From positions 1-64,000 of the IMG/VR virus record IMGVR_UViG_3300025929_000012: 64,000 bases of DNA. One strand, written 5' to 3'. Source of the stretch: a virus. Shown piece by piece: positions 29,398 through 37,219 of the stretch (positions are counted from its first letter, which is position 1; each line of letters starts with the position of its first letter). The position numbers were made by a program, and so were the translations under genes. The notes below the pieces were generated by a model, which made no database searches, was not told where the DNA came from, and saw nothing but the letters and a program-made list of their open reading frames with translations.

Positions 29398-29694
29398 ATG
29401 CAGGACGTTGAGCTGACCCTGAAGGCGGCGCGGGTCCTCCGGGCGTTCCTTGAGGACCCCGCAAGGCCCCGGTACGGGCTGGAGCTGATGAAGGCCACGG
29501 GGATGGTCAGCGGCACCTTGTACCCGATCCTCGCGAGGCTCGAAAGAGCCGGGTGGCTGGCCGCGGAGAAGGAGGACGTCGACCCGCGCGTGGCAGGCCG
29601 GCCGCCCCGCATGCACTACGTGATCACTGATGAGGCGGTCCCGGTGGCCCGCGTGAGGCTGGCCTCGATCGCCGCCGAGCTCGGGGGGCGATGA
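29398..29694 (+). CDS. PadR-like winged-helix regulator 1
   Basis: The 98-residue product is a PadR-type wHTH: LKAARVLRAFLEDPARPRYG, LMKATGMVSGTLYPILARLE, AGWLAAEKEDVDPRVAGRPP, YVITDEA. ATG 29398 follows TACAAT by 7 nt, a leaderless pattern. The family represses nearby genes in response to small molecules or stress; here it flanks the lysis genes. A second, diverged PadR copy sits on the far side of the endolysin. Confidence 0.8.
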   Translation: MQDVELTLKAARVLRAFLEDPARPRYGLELMKATGMVSGTLYPILARLERAGWLAAEKEDVDPRVAGRPPRMHYVITDEAVPVARVRLASIAAELGGR

Positions 29695-29888
29695 TGTCAG
29701 CTGACACCGGGCCGAAGGGGATGGCGGTCATCCGCTGGATAGCTGAGCACCCGGGCTGCTCTAAAGCCGAGGCGGCCAAGGGGGCTAACGCAAGCTATGA
29801 CTCGGTTGAGAGGCTAATCCGGCGGGGCGTGGTGATCGCGGAGGAGACCTCTTACCGCTACCGGCTGTACCTGGCTGGCAGCGCTTAG
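29691..29888 (+). CDS. Small winged-helix-like protein
   Basis: The 65-residue product (MAVIRWIAEHPGCSKAEAAK, DSVERLIRRGVVIAEET) has wHTH periodicity and overlaps the PadR stop, suggesting co-translation. Its 3' end overlaps the endolysin stop by 4 bases. Probably DNA-binding. Confidence 0.55.
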   Translation: MMSADTGPKGMAVIRWIAEHPGCSKAEAAKGANASYDSVERLIRRGVVIAEETSYRYRLYLAGSA

Positions 29889-30946
29889 GCGCCGATCAAA
29901 ACTCCCCAGGTGAGGGGCCCGCAGACCCCATCGGGAGCGAGCCCGAAATGCCGTTGCACCGCTTGGAGCGTTATCTTGGTCGCCGGCCCGAACGTGCCGT
30001 CGATGACAGCCGGGTAGCCGCGCGCGGTGCATAGTGCCTGGAGGGTGCGGACGGCTGGCCCGGTGGCGCCCTGGGAGAGGACGGGGAGCCTCGTGACGGG
30101 CACGGGGACAGGCGGCGGCCGGCCGGGGACGGGGACTGGCTTCGCCGGCGGCACCGGGACGGGCTTCGGGGCGGGACCGGCGGCGGGCCAGCCGAGCGCG
30201 GCGAGCTCCCCGATCGTCCCCCGCCAGACGGAGCAGTCACAGGTGCCGACGCCGGGTACCGGGTAGGCATCGGTGAACTGCCACAGCAAGTGGTTCCCGC
30301 CCGGCTCGTTGTTCCGGTAGGCAGCGACCCAGTGCGGTGACATGCCGGCGGCCTGCCCGAATGACAGCCCTGAGTACAGCCACGGCATTGCCCGGGGCCC
30401 GTACGCGGCGGTGATGACCGCTGACCACTGCCGCCACCGGGCGTACTGCGCTGAGGCGGGGCCTTCCTCGATGTCGCAGATGAGCTTCTCGCCGGGGCGG
30501 AGGTTCCCGACGAGCCTGACGAGGGCGTGGGCCTGCTCGGCGGCGTCCTGCCCGGCGACCAGGTAGGCGTACATCCCTACGAAGGCCGCCCCGCCAGCGT
30601 GGAGGAAGTCCCTGCGCTGCCCGCCGTACCACGCCCGGTCAACCTGGGTTCCGTACATCGCGCGGAAAATGATGGCACGGGACCAGGCCAGGTAGGCACC
30701 CGTGATGTTCGGCTGCCAAACCGAAATGTCCGCTAGCAGCACGCGCGGCCCGGCGGCCTCGGGCACTGACGCCGCGAGGGTGCCGTCGCTGTCCTCATGC
30801 CCGGCGCGGAACATGACCGGCTGGCCTTCGGGGTCGCTCACGGAAGCCTCCTCGCGTGGCATCAGGTGCCCGTCCCGGCCCTGGTCGTAGAGCCGCTCAC
30901 CGTGTCCGGGCGGGGCGGGGCGCGGACGGCGACGCCAGCGGGGCAT
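29885..30946 (-). CDS. Endolysin: GH25-like lysozyme domain with C-terminal peptidoglycan-binding domain
   Basis: The 353-residue product has an N-terminal ~65-residue charged segment, a GH25-type lysozyme domain (VLLADISVWQPNITGAYLAW, FVGMYAYLVAGQDAAEQAHA, CDIEEGPASAQYARW; Asp and Glu typical of the active site), a Pro-rich linker (~256-295, PVPVPPAKPVPVPG) and a PG_binding_1 domain (GATGPAVRTLQALCTARGYP, GTFGPATKITLQAVQRHFGL). It hydrolyses host peptidoglycan at lysis. No signal peptide is evident, so it likely needs the holin. Confidence 0.85.
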   Translation of the reverse strand: MPRWRRRPRPAPPGHGERLYDQGRDGHLMPREEASVSDPEGQPVMFRAGHEDSDGTLAASVPEAAGPRVLLADISVWQPNITGAYLAWSRAIIFRAMYGTQVDRAWYGGQRRDFLHAGGAAFVGMYAYLVAGQDAAEQAHALVRLVGNLRPGEKLICDIEEGPASAQYARWRQWSAVITAAYGPRAMPWLYSGLSFGQAAGMSPHWVAAYRNNEPGGNHLLWQFTDAYPVPGVGTCDCSVWRGTIGELAALGWPAAGPAPKPVPVPPAKPVPVPGRPPPVPVPVTRLPVLSQGATGPAVRTLQALCTARGYPAVIDGTFGPATKITLQAVQRHFGLAPDGVCGPLTWGVLIGA

Positions 30947-30999
30947 GGCCTGCCTCCCCCGCTTTGCCGGTCTATCGAAAATCGTGGTACCGTGGACTC

Positions 31000-31326
31000 G
31001 TGACAGTTAGCTCAGCCCGCATCCGCGTGTCCATGGTCGTCCTGGACGTCCTGGACGCCATCGACAGTTCCCCGGCCGATGACCCTGCGTGGGGCTTGCG
31101 GCTGTGCGAGCAGACCGGTCACGGCCCGGGTACCGTCTACCCGGCGCTGGACAAGCTGCTGAAGGCCGGGTGGATCGCTGACCGGTGGGAGGACCCGCAG
31201 CCCGCAGACAGGCCCCGCAGGCGCTTCTACGCCCTCACTGACGGGGGCCGGGCCATGTACCGGGCCGCGCTAGCCAGCCGTGAGGCGCGGCGCGCGGTAT
31301 GGTCGCGCGCCGGGGAGGCCCGGTGA
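31000..31326 (+). CDS. PadR-like winged-helix regulator 2
   Basis: The 108-residue product is a PadR wHTH (MVVLDVLDAIDSSPADDPAW, GHGPGTVYPALDKLLKAGWI, RRRFYALTDGGRAMYRAAL). GTG 31000 lies 6 nt after TACCGT, with TTGCCG 18 bp further up, a good leaderless promoter. It is a distant paralogue of the gene at 29398. Together they bracket the endolysin. Confidence 0.8.
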   Translation: MTVSSARIRVSMVVLDVLDAIDSSPADDPAWGLRLCEQTGHGPGTVYPALDKLLKAGWIADRWEDPQPADRPRRRFYALTDGGRAMYRAALASREARRAVWSRAGEAR

Positions 31327-31718
31327 TCTGCAAGGAATGCGGCACCGTGTTCTGCTGGGATGAGGCGGCCGAGGCGGGTGGAGAGCGCAGGGAGTACTGC
31401 TCCCGGAAGTGCAAGCGCACGAGCCAGGCCCGCAGGCGTGGTCACCGCCACCTCACGGAGGAGCAGAGAGCCAAGATGGCCGCATGCGCAGCCAACGGGA
31501 AGGTCGGCTACCCGGGTCCTGTGGCCGCGGCGCGGGCGGCAGCCGAGATAGCGGCGAGGAAAGGGCACGACTACAGGCCGCTGACGCCGTACAGGTGCCC
31601 GTGCGGGTGGTGGCACCTCACCAAGGCGAAGGCGAAGCTAAAGTACCTTGACCGCTTGGCGAAGATTCCCGGCGGGACCGAAGCGCTCCTGATACTACCT
31701 CCCGCCGCGTCCCGGTGA
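31323..31718 (+). CDS. Zinc-finger protein linked to PadR gene
   Basis: The 131-residue product begins with a treble-clef-like Cys cluster (CKECGTVFCWDEAAEAGGER, YCSRKCKRTSQ) and has a second Cys/His segment (YRCPCGWWHLTKAKAKLKYL). The start overlaps the PadR stop (GTGA), so it is in the same transcript. Role unknown, possibly nucleic-acid binding. Confidence 0.6.
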   Translation: MICKECGTVFCWDEAAEAGGERREYCSRKCKRTSQARRRGHRHLTEEQRAKMAACAANGKVGYPGPVAAARAAAEIAARKGHDYRPLTPYRCPCGWWHLTKAKAKLKYLDRLAKIPGGTEALLILPPAASR

Positions 31719-31753
31719 ACTGCGATCGGCCGCGGCGTCTCCCCTGGTAGCGG

Positions 31754-32089
31754 TCAGTAGCTCTCGAGCACGTCGGCGGCGGGGACGGTGATGGTCTCGC
31801 CGCCGCTGACCACGCGGACATAGGGTTGATAGAGACCCGGCGCGAGTGCCCCGGTGGCGCCCGATCCGACCTGGCAGCGGGCGCGGAAGGTGCCGTCAGC
31901 GGCGGCGACCCAGTCCGCTGCCAGCCACGTCGCGGCATCGGGGGAGTTGCCGACGAGGACGAACGCGACGGTGACGGGGACCGCTGCGGTGACCGGGTTG
32001 ACGGGGGTGCCGTCGTCGGCCTCCAGGGTGAGCATGGAGATGAGCACGTTGTGAACGGGGTCAGTGCTGACGATGCGCGCCAGGCCCAT
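31754..32089 (-). CDS. Structural (minor tail-region) protein
   Basis: The 111-residue product (VLISMLTLEADDGTPVNPVT, TFRARCQVGSGATGALAPGL) is beta-rich without motifs, like small tail-region proteins at this place in actinophages. It is the last structural gene on this side, overlapping the fibre gene's stop. Confidence 0.5.
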   Translation of the reverse strand: MGLARIVSTDPVHNVLISMLTLEADDGTPVNPVTAAVPVTVAFVLVGNSPDAATWLAADWVAAADGTFRARCQVGSGATGALAPGLYQPYVRVVSGGETITVPAADVLESY

Positions 32090-34494
32090 CAGGTGCTCAC
32101 TTCCCCCGTCGTGATCTCGGTGGCCACTGAGGAGGCGACTGCCTCGGCGGCGACTGCCCCGGCCTTGATCTCACTGGCGATCCCTGCTGCGGTGACCGGG
32201 GTGACGATGATCCCGGCGCGGACCCGGGGCACGATCCGCCCGGCGATCATGACCAGGAACGTGACGGTGAACGACCCGGTTGCGATGGTGACGGTGAACG
32301 CGGTGCCGGTGAGGAAGATCCCGGACAGGACCGCCCCGGCAGCCACCGTGACGGTGACCGAGGTCCCGGCGATCGCCAGCCGTGCCGTGAACGCGGCCGT
32401 AGCAGCCGTGCCGGACGACGCGCTGCCCGTGAGGACCGCTGTCCAGGTGAAGCCCCCGGCCGTCCCGGACGCGACAGTAGCCGCCCCGGACACGGTCATC
32501 GTGAGGGTGAGGGAGCCTGACGTGGTTCCCGTGGTGACGGCGGCCCCGGTGAGGCGCCCCGGCGCGGTGAGGTCGCCGGCCGCCGAGGACGCCGTGGACG
32601 CTGAGCCGGCGAGCAGCGCGGACCAGGCGAGGTTCCCCGCGGTAGCCGAGGCCGAGGCGGCGGTGCCCGTGACCGCCGCTGCCTGCGCCAGTGCCCCGGC
32701 GGCAGCGCTCGGGGTAGCGGCGGTTCCCGCGATAGCCCAGTTGACGGTGCCGGACGTGACGGTGAGGTCACCTGCGCCGGCGGACGCTGATACTGCGGTG
32801 CCCGTGAGGACCGCTGTCCATGCTAGTGCCCCGGACGTGGCGCTCGAGGTGGCCGCGGTGCCGGTGACCGGAGCCAGCCACGCGAGCGTGCCCGTAGCCG
32901 AGGACGCGGCTGCCGAGGTGCCGGAGACCACGGCGGACCAGGTCAGGCTGCCCGCGGTGGTTCCCGCGGTCGCAGAGGCCCCGCCGAGGGCCATCGCCTG
33001 CGTGAGCGCCCCGGAGGCGGCTGTGAGGGACGCCGCGGTGCCCGTGAGCGCCATCGCCTGGGCGAGGCTGCCTGCGGACGATGACGGTGATGCTGAGGAC
33101 CCGGCCAGGGCAGCGGACCACGCCAGTGACCCTGTGGTCGCGGAAGCGGATGATGCGGTGCCGGATACCAGGGCGAGCCACGCCAGCGTCCCGGAGGCGG
33201 ACGACAGCGCGGCGGAGGTCCCGGAGGCCGTCATCGCCTGGGTGAAGCCGCCGGCTGCCGCTGATGCCTTCGCCGCGGTACCTGAGAGGGCTGCCTGCCA
33301 TGCCAGCGCGCCCGCGCCCGCGGACGGCGCCGTCGCGGTGCCCGCAAGGACCATGGCCTGCGCGAGCGCCCCGGAGGCGGTCGCCGTGCCGGGAGCCGTC
33401 CCGGACAGGGCCATCGCCTGGGTGAGCGTGCCTGACGCGGAGCTGGCCGACGCCGCAGGCCCGGACACGGCCATCGCCTGCGTGAAGGCCCCGGACGCGG
33501 CGGAGGATGAGGCGGCAGGCCCGGACAGGGCAGCGGACCATGCGAGGCTGCCGGCGGAGGATGACAGCGAGGCCGAGGTCCCTGAGATGACCGCTGTCCA
33601 CGCGAGCGCCCCGGCGGTAGCCGCTGAGTCGGGCGCGGTCCCGGCCAGGACCGTTACCTGCGTGAAGCTACCTGCGGCGGTCGCTGAGTCCGGTGCGGTG
33701 CCCGCGAGGGCCATGGCCTGGGCGAGCGATCCTGAGGTCGTGGCGGCCTTCGACGCCGTCCCGGCCAGCGCTGCGGACCATGCCAGCGATCCCGTGGTCG
33801 TGCATGCCGCCGTCGCGGTCCCGGTGAGCGCCCAGGTGGTGGTGCCGAGCTTGAACGCGCCGAGCAGCGAGCCCCACTGGGCGGTGCCGGTGTACGCCCA
33901 TGACGTGGTCTCAGCACTGCCGGTGGACGACTTGTAATCAACGAACAGGGTGGAGAAGGAAGAGGCGTTGACGTTCTTGGCGTCGGCGGTCCACCCGGTG
34001 GAGTTGCCTATGGTGACGGCGTAGCCGGGGTCCCCGTAGATCCCCATCAGGTACTCGCCGGACACGGCGGCGGTGTAGGCGCCGCACGTCGCGGGGGACG
34101 TGACGCCGTGGCCGGGGGCGGGGACGCCGTCGCACATCGCGGTGGTGTTCCCGGCGAGGAGCCCGGAGACCTCTTGCACGAGGATCGACGCGCCGAAGTT
34201 CGTGGTGATCGTCGCGGTCAGGGTCGGCTTGGCCCCGACGTCGCCGGCGGGGGTGTCGAGGGCGTACAGGCCGGTGAAGCAGTTGGCGTTGGACGTGTAG
34301 CTCGTGATGAGCGTCCAGGTGTTCAGCGCGCCGTCCTTGACGGACGTGACCGGGTTGCCTCCGGTGCTGAAGGACACGACGACGACGACGATGACCTTGG
34401 TGCCGGCTGTGAGGTTCGCGGTGGTGAACGCTACGGCGACGTTCCCGGACCCGGCGTTGGTGGCCGAGTTGGACTGGATCCGCGTCCACGCCAT
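32089..34494 (-). CDS. Tail fibre-like protein with about 26 Ala/Ser/Thr repeats
   Basis: The 801-residue product has an N-terminal ~215-residue domain (VAVAFTTANLTAGTKVIVVV, LNTWTLITSYTSNANCFTGL) with a jelly-roll look, a central array of ~20-residue repeats (pattern ALAGTASKAATTSGSLAQAM), and a short C-terminal tail. Such long repeats of small residues form extended beta structures in fibres. Likely virion surface or host adhesion. Repeats are recent enough to remain aligned but vary in sequence. Confidence 0.7.
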   Translation of the reverse strand: MAWTRIQSNSATNAGSGNVAVAFTTANLTAGTKVIVVVVVSFSTGGNPVTSVKDGALNTWTLITSYTSNANCFTGLYALDTPAGDVGAKPTLTATITTNFGASILVQEVSGLLAGNTTAMCDGVPAPGHGVTSPATCGAYTAAVSGEYLMGIYGDPGYAVTIGNSTGWTADAKNVNASSFSTLFVDYKSSTGSAETTSWAYTGTAQWGSLLGAFKLGTTTWALTGTATAACTTTGSLAWSAALAGTASKAATTSGSLAQAMALAGTAPDSATAAGSFTQVTVLAGTAPDSAATAGALAWTAVISGTSASLSSSAGSLAWSAALSGPAASSSAASGAFTQAMAVSGPAASASSASGTLTQAMALSGTAPGTATASGALAQAMVLAGTATAPSAGAGALAWQAALSGTAAKASAAAGGFTQAMTASGTSAALSSASGTLAWLALVSGTASSASATTGSLAWSAALAGSSASPSSSAGSLAQAMALTGTAASLTAASGALTQAMALGGASATAGTTAGSLTWSAVVSGTSAAASSATGTLAWLAPVTGTAATSSATSGALAWTAVLTGTAVSASAGAGDLTVTSGTVNWAIAGTAATPSAAAGALAQAAAVTGTAASASATAGNLAWSALLAGSASTASSAAGDLTAPGRLTGAAVTTGTTSGSLTLTMTVSGAATVASGTAGGFTWTAVLTGSASSGTAATAAFTARLAIAGTSVTVTVAAGAVLSGIFLTGTAFTVTIATGSFTVTFLVMIAGRIVPRVRAGIIVTPVTAAGIASEIKAGAVAAEAVASSVATEITTGEVST
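32257..33840 (-). repeat. About 26 tandem 60-bp (20-residue) repeats
   Basis: Within the fibre gene a 20-residue unit (G-T/S-A...S/T-G-x-L-A-W/Q-x-x) recurs about 26 times, i.e. 60-bp DNA periodicity. One unit near the C-terminal third (TVNWAIAGTA) is slightly longer. Such arrays change copy number readily by recombination. Confidence 0.75.
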
Positions 34495-34512
34495 AACGGC
34501 CTCTTCAGGGGA

Positions 34513-34818
34513 TCAGCGGTGCCCGGGGCGCGGGAGGCCCGTCACGGGGACGGCGATGACGGCGACGGGGCAGCGGTGCGCCCAGCGACCGAGATCAGCG
34601 CAGTCCCGGCAGGTGGCCATGCCCGCTGTTGCGGCGATGTCCTCGTGGGTGGCGCACAGGTGCAGGTCACGGGCGTGGCGGCAGGCGCAGATGCGGCGGA
34701 ACGGGGCTGCAGGGGTGGCTCCGCAGTCCTGCCCGGTGTGGTCAATAAACGCGGCGCACGGCCAGGCGCGGGGGACGCGCAGGTCAGGCGCGACCGGCTC
34801 AATCAGATGGACGGCCAC
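34513..34818 (-). CDS. Small Cys/His-rich structural-module protein
   Basis: GTG 34818 follows the RBS AAGGGAG and gives 101 residues with CAAFIDHTGQDCGATPAAPF, RICACRHARDLHLCATHE and CRDCADLGRW, so likely one or two zinc sites. Longer upstream extension overlaps the neighbour's coding sequence. Function unknown. Confidence 0.5.
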   Translation of the reverse strand: MAVHLIEPVAPDLRVPRAWPCAAFIDHTGQDCGATPAAPFRRICACRHARDLHLCATHEDIAATAGMATCRDCADLGRWAHRCPVAVIAVPVTGLPRPGHR

Positions 34819-34832
34819 GGTGGGCGACTCCC

Positions 34833-35261
34833 TTACAAGGTGCAAGTAAAGGCCGCTGCAGCCGCCGTCAAACTGTCCCCGACAAGAGGCGTCCGGGCGT
34901 TCGCCAAAAGGAAACTCGCGAGCACGAGGCTGGTCGTGCCCGACACGGCGTCGGTGAGGACCGCCCACGTGCAGGTTCCCGGCCCGGCGGTGGTGATCGG
35001 ACCGTAGGTGATCGTGCCCGCGTTGGAGATGACGGACGGGGACGCGGCGGTGGCGGCACCGGGGCCGAAGACCTGCCTCGCGTACCCGTCAGCGGTGCTG
35101 AACTCGGTCAGCGCCGCCATGGTCAGGTCGGTCGCGTTCGGCGCGGCAGTAATCAGCGCCAGCCAGATAGACCCGGCAGCGGCGCTCTGCGTCTTCCTGA
35201 AGATCGCTTCGAGCGCGATCTGCTCGCCGTGCTCGTTGAGCTGCCCGGATGCGAGCGCCAT
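34833..35261 (-). CDS. Minor tail/structural protein
   Basis: The 142-residue product (LNEHGEQIALEAIFRKTQSA, SIWLALITAAPNATDLTMAA) matches the form of small phage tail proteins that begin with a helix and continue with IWLALxT. Adjacent to other structural genes on the same strand. Confidence 0.6.
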   Translation of the reverse strand: MALASGQLNEHGEQIALEAIFRKTQSAAAGSIWLALITAAPNATDLTMAALTEFSTADGYARQVFGPGAATAASPSVISNAGTITYGPITTAGPGTCTWAVLTDAVSGTTSLVLASFLLANARTPLVGDSLTAAAAAFTCTL

Positions 35262-35528
35262 TCAGATCGCCTCCCCGTCCGTGACCTCGGTGAAGTGGGT
35301 GGAGAGGAACTCCGGGCTGACCGCCGTGTTGCGCGGCACCCCGGTCTTGTCCTTCCACGCGACGATGACCGCGCCGGTCTCCTCGTCGGTGCCCGCGTGC
35401 TCCACTTCGGTGCCGTGGGGCATGTCGAGGTCGCGCATCTCAGCCGGCAGTTCCCGGCCGTGCTCAGTGGCGTGGTGCTCACCGAAGCCGAGCGACTCCG
35501 GGTGGTCGTAGACGTACTTCGCTGGCAT
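35262..35528 (-). CDS. Small structural-module hypothetical protein
   Basis: ATG 35528 gives 88 residues (MPAKYVYDHPESLGFGEHHA, GAVIVAWKDKTGVPRN). The frame is open to 35927, but the upstream part overlaps operator and gene on the other strand. Looks like a beta-rich accessory structural protein. Start codon meets the end of the next gene. Confidence 0.55.
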   Translation of the reverse strand: MPAKYVYDHPESLGFGEHHATEHGRELPAEMRDLDMPHGTEVEHAGTDEETGAVIVAWKDKTGVPRNTAVSPEFLSTHFTEVTDGEAI

Positions 35529-35571
35529 CAGTGCCTCTCTCAGGGCCGGGATACGGGGAAAGGGCGGGAAC

Positions 35572-35600
35572 TTGCCTCCCACGTCTTTACCAGGTAAAGT
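35572..35600 (+). promoter_or_regulatory. Operator-promoter copy 3
   Basis: TTGCCT (35572-35577), 17-bp spacer, TAAAGT (35595-35600), palindrome CTTTACCAGGTAAAG at 35585-35599. The ATG is 7 nt downstream, so the transcript would be leaderless, unlike copies 1 and 2. Confidence 0.8.
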
Positions 35601-35607
35601 AAATGGC

Positions 35608-35838
35608 ATGACTAGCGTCCACGTACTGCAGGCCGTTACGCCTGCGGAGCTCCTGGCGGCTGAGGATGTCCCGGCAGGCGCTGCCCTCGTGCTTGACTGC
35701 TCATGCGGCGCGGAGATCCCGTGTGGTGGAGACGACGCCGATGCGGTCGAAGCGGCGTTCCAGGGGCACGTTCCCGGCAGCACTCTGGTGCGGGCCGGGA
35801 TGAACCTGCACGGCTCATGGCTGGAAGCGCCACAGTGA
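35608..35838 (+). CDS. Small accessory protein under operator-promoter copy 3
   Basis: The 76-residue product (MTSVHVLQAVTPAELLAAED, CSCGAEIPCGGDDADAVEAA) has a Cys cluster. It faces against the surrounding structural genes and has its own repeated operator-promoter, like a moron. Function unknown. Confidence 0.65.
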   Translation: MTSVHVLQAVTPAELLAAEDVPAGAALVLDCSCGAEIPCGGDDADAVEAAFQGHVPGSTLVRAGMNLHGSWLEAPQ

Positions 35839-36095
35839 GCGCCGGCGAGGTGACCACTGCGGGCCTCGAAGGGGCTAACGGCAATGAGCTGACCGTTGAC
35901 GAGGTCAAGGCCATCCGCAGTCTCCACCGGCTAGCCAAGCGCTGGCCGCAGACGCTCAAGCTCGTCAGCATGGGCGGCTCGCTCTACGTGATCCACACGG
36001 CCGATGAGCGGTTCAACGACCCGTTCGCCCTCGTGCGAGGCGAAGCGATCCTTGACACCATCTTCGGCATTCCGAACGACGGGGGCGACTGGTGA
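35835..36095 (+). CDS. Small accessory protein, second gene of plus-strand island
   Basis: GTG 35835 overlaps the previous stop and gives 86 residues (LTVDEVKAIRSLHRLAKRWP, GGSLYVIHTADERFNDPFAL). Likely co-expressed with the gene before it. Function unknown. Confidence 0.55.
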   Translation: MSAGEVTTAGLEGANGNELTVDEVKAIRSLHRLAKRWPQTLKLVSMGGSLYVIHTADERFNDPFALVRGEAILDTIFGIPNDGGDW

Positions 36096-36136
36096 ACGTG
36101 CCGGGGCGCACGCCGTCCCGCCCTGCCCGGGCCATC

Positions 36137-36709
36137 TCAGGTTGCGGTGCCTGCCCCGGCGATTGACCCGAACACGCTGTTGCAAGCGAACTGGATGTCG
36201 CTGTCGGGGGGCTGCAGCTGGACGGTTCCGGTCGCCCCGCCTGCGATGGTCCCGGGAACGGGAATCGTGAACGTGTCCGCCCCGGTGACGGTGACCTGCC
36301 ACACGCCGTTGACGGCGTCGTTGACCTGGTGCCCGGCGATGGTGACCCACTGCCCGTCTGACAGGCCGTGCGCTGCGGTGGCCGTGATGGCGGCGGGGAA
36401 CGCGCCCGTGGTGGACGCGACCGGGATGAACGGCCCGACGTCGGCGGCGACGGACACGTTCGACGCGACCGCCCACGCGAACTGCGCAACCCACGGCACC
36501 CCGATAGCAGCGCCGGCGCCGGATGGCAGCCGGGACCCTTGCAGGATCGCGGCGGCGAGGTTGTGCCGCAACTGGTACGTGGTGAGGTCCATCGACCCGA
36601 CCGCCTCAGCGGCCACGTCGACCGCCGCGGTGACCATCGCGGCCTGAACCCTGGCCTGGAACAGCGGGTCGGTGGCGAGGAGCGCGGTGGCCTGGAGGCT
36701 GGCGGGCAT
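36137..36709 (-). CDS. Structural (minor tail-type) protein
   Basis: The 190-residue product has a helical N-terminus (ATDPLFQARVQAAMVTAAVD) and a beta-rich C-terminal domain (HGLSDGQWVTIAGHQVNDAV, NGVWQVTVTGADTFTIPV). The latter reads like the tail/baseplate wedge modules common in phage minor proteins. Place in the module supports this. Confidence 0.6.
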   Translation of the reverse strand: MPASLQATALLATDPLFQARVQAAMVTAAVDVAAEAVGSMDLTTYQLRHNLAAAILQGSRLPSGAGAAIGVPWVAQFAWAVASNVSVAADVGPFIPVASTTGAFPAAITATAAHGLSDGQWVTIAGHQVNDAVNGVWQVTVTGADTFTIPVPGTIAGGATGTVQLQPPDSDIQFACNSVFGSIAGAGTAT

Positions 36710-36726
36710 CGGGGGTCCTTTCCGGG

Positions 36727-37197
36727 CTAGCCGAAGGCGGCGAGGAGGGCGTTGACCCGGTTGATGGTCGCCTGCGTGTCAGCGACGTGCGCGTTGTAGG
36801 TGGCCTGGAAGCTGTTGAGCCAGTTGGTGCCGTTCACGGTGAAGGTGCCGCCACCCGGGATGGTGGTGGTGAACTGGTCGCCCATGATGCTGCCCTGGCC
36901 GCCGTCCCCCGTGGTGCCGATCGCGGTCAGCGGCCCGCCGACCGCCCCGCCGCTGGCGACGAGGGCGACCGCGGGCGCGCAGGCGGCCACGTGGGCGTTG
37001 AGGCGGGTTTCGACGCTGTACGCCTTCGCGGCCGTCCTCGCCTGGACGGCGAGGTTCCCGATGGCGGCGACCGCGAGGATGCCGAGCGGCCCGCGGAGCA
37101 GTGCCTTCCCGGGCAGCCCCGTGACCCCCCAGGTGACCGCTGCCGCCATCCCCGCGGTGGCGGCACGGCGGGCCGCCCGCCTCTGCCCAGGCGTCAT
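36727..37197 (-). CDS. Structural protein with N-terminal membrane helix
   Basis: The 156-residue product has a basic start, a hydrophobic stretch (GPLGILAVAAIGNLAVQART) and a C-terminal segment (GTFTVNGTNWLNSFQATYNA) with coiled helices. Such TM-bearing proteins occur in the tail module of siphophages. Function unknown. Confidence 0.5.
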   Translation of the reverse strand: MTPGQRRAARRAATAGMAAAVTWGVTGLPGKALLRGPLGILAVAAIGNLAVQARTAAKAYSVETRLNAHVAACAPAVALVASGGAVGGPLTAIGTTGDGGQGSIMGDQFTTTIPGGGTFTVNGTNWLNSFQATYNAHVADTQATINRVNALLAAFG

Positions 37198-37219
37198 CAG
37201 GCTCCCCCCTTCTCCCTGC

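Noticed and set aside
32257-33840. CRISPR array
   Set aside because: The 60-bp periodicity is in-frame protein repeat without constant repeats and unique spacers.
31826-33937. A 703-residue plus-strand frame opposite the fibre repeats
   Set aside because: Its periodicity mirrors the repeat on the other strand; no RBS or folded domain.
34836-34859. Fourth copy of the CTTTACC...GGTAAAG operator
   Set aside because: CTTACAAGGTGCAAGTAAAG is only a loose match, lacks arms and -35, and lies in the end of a coding gene.
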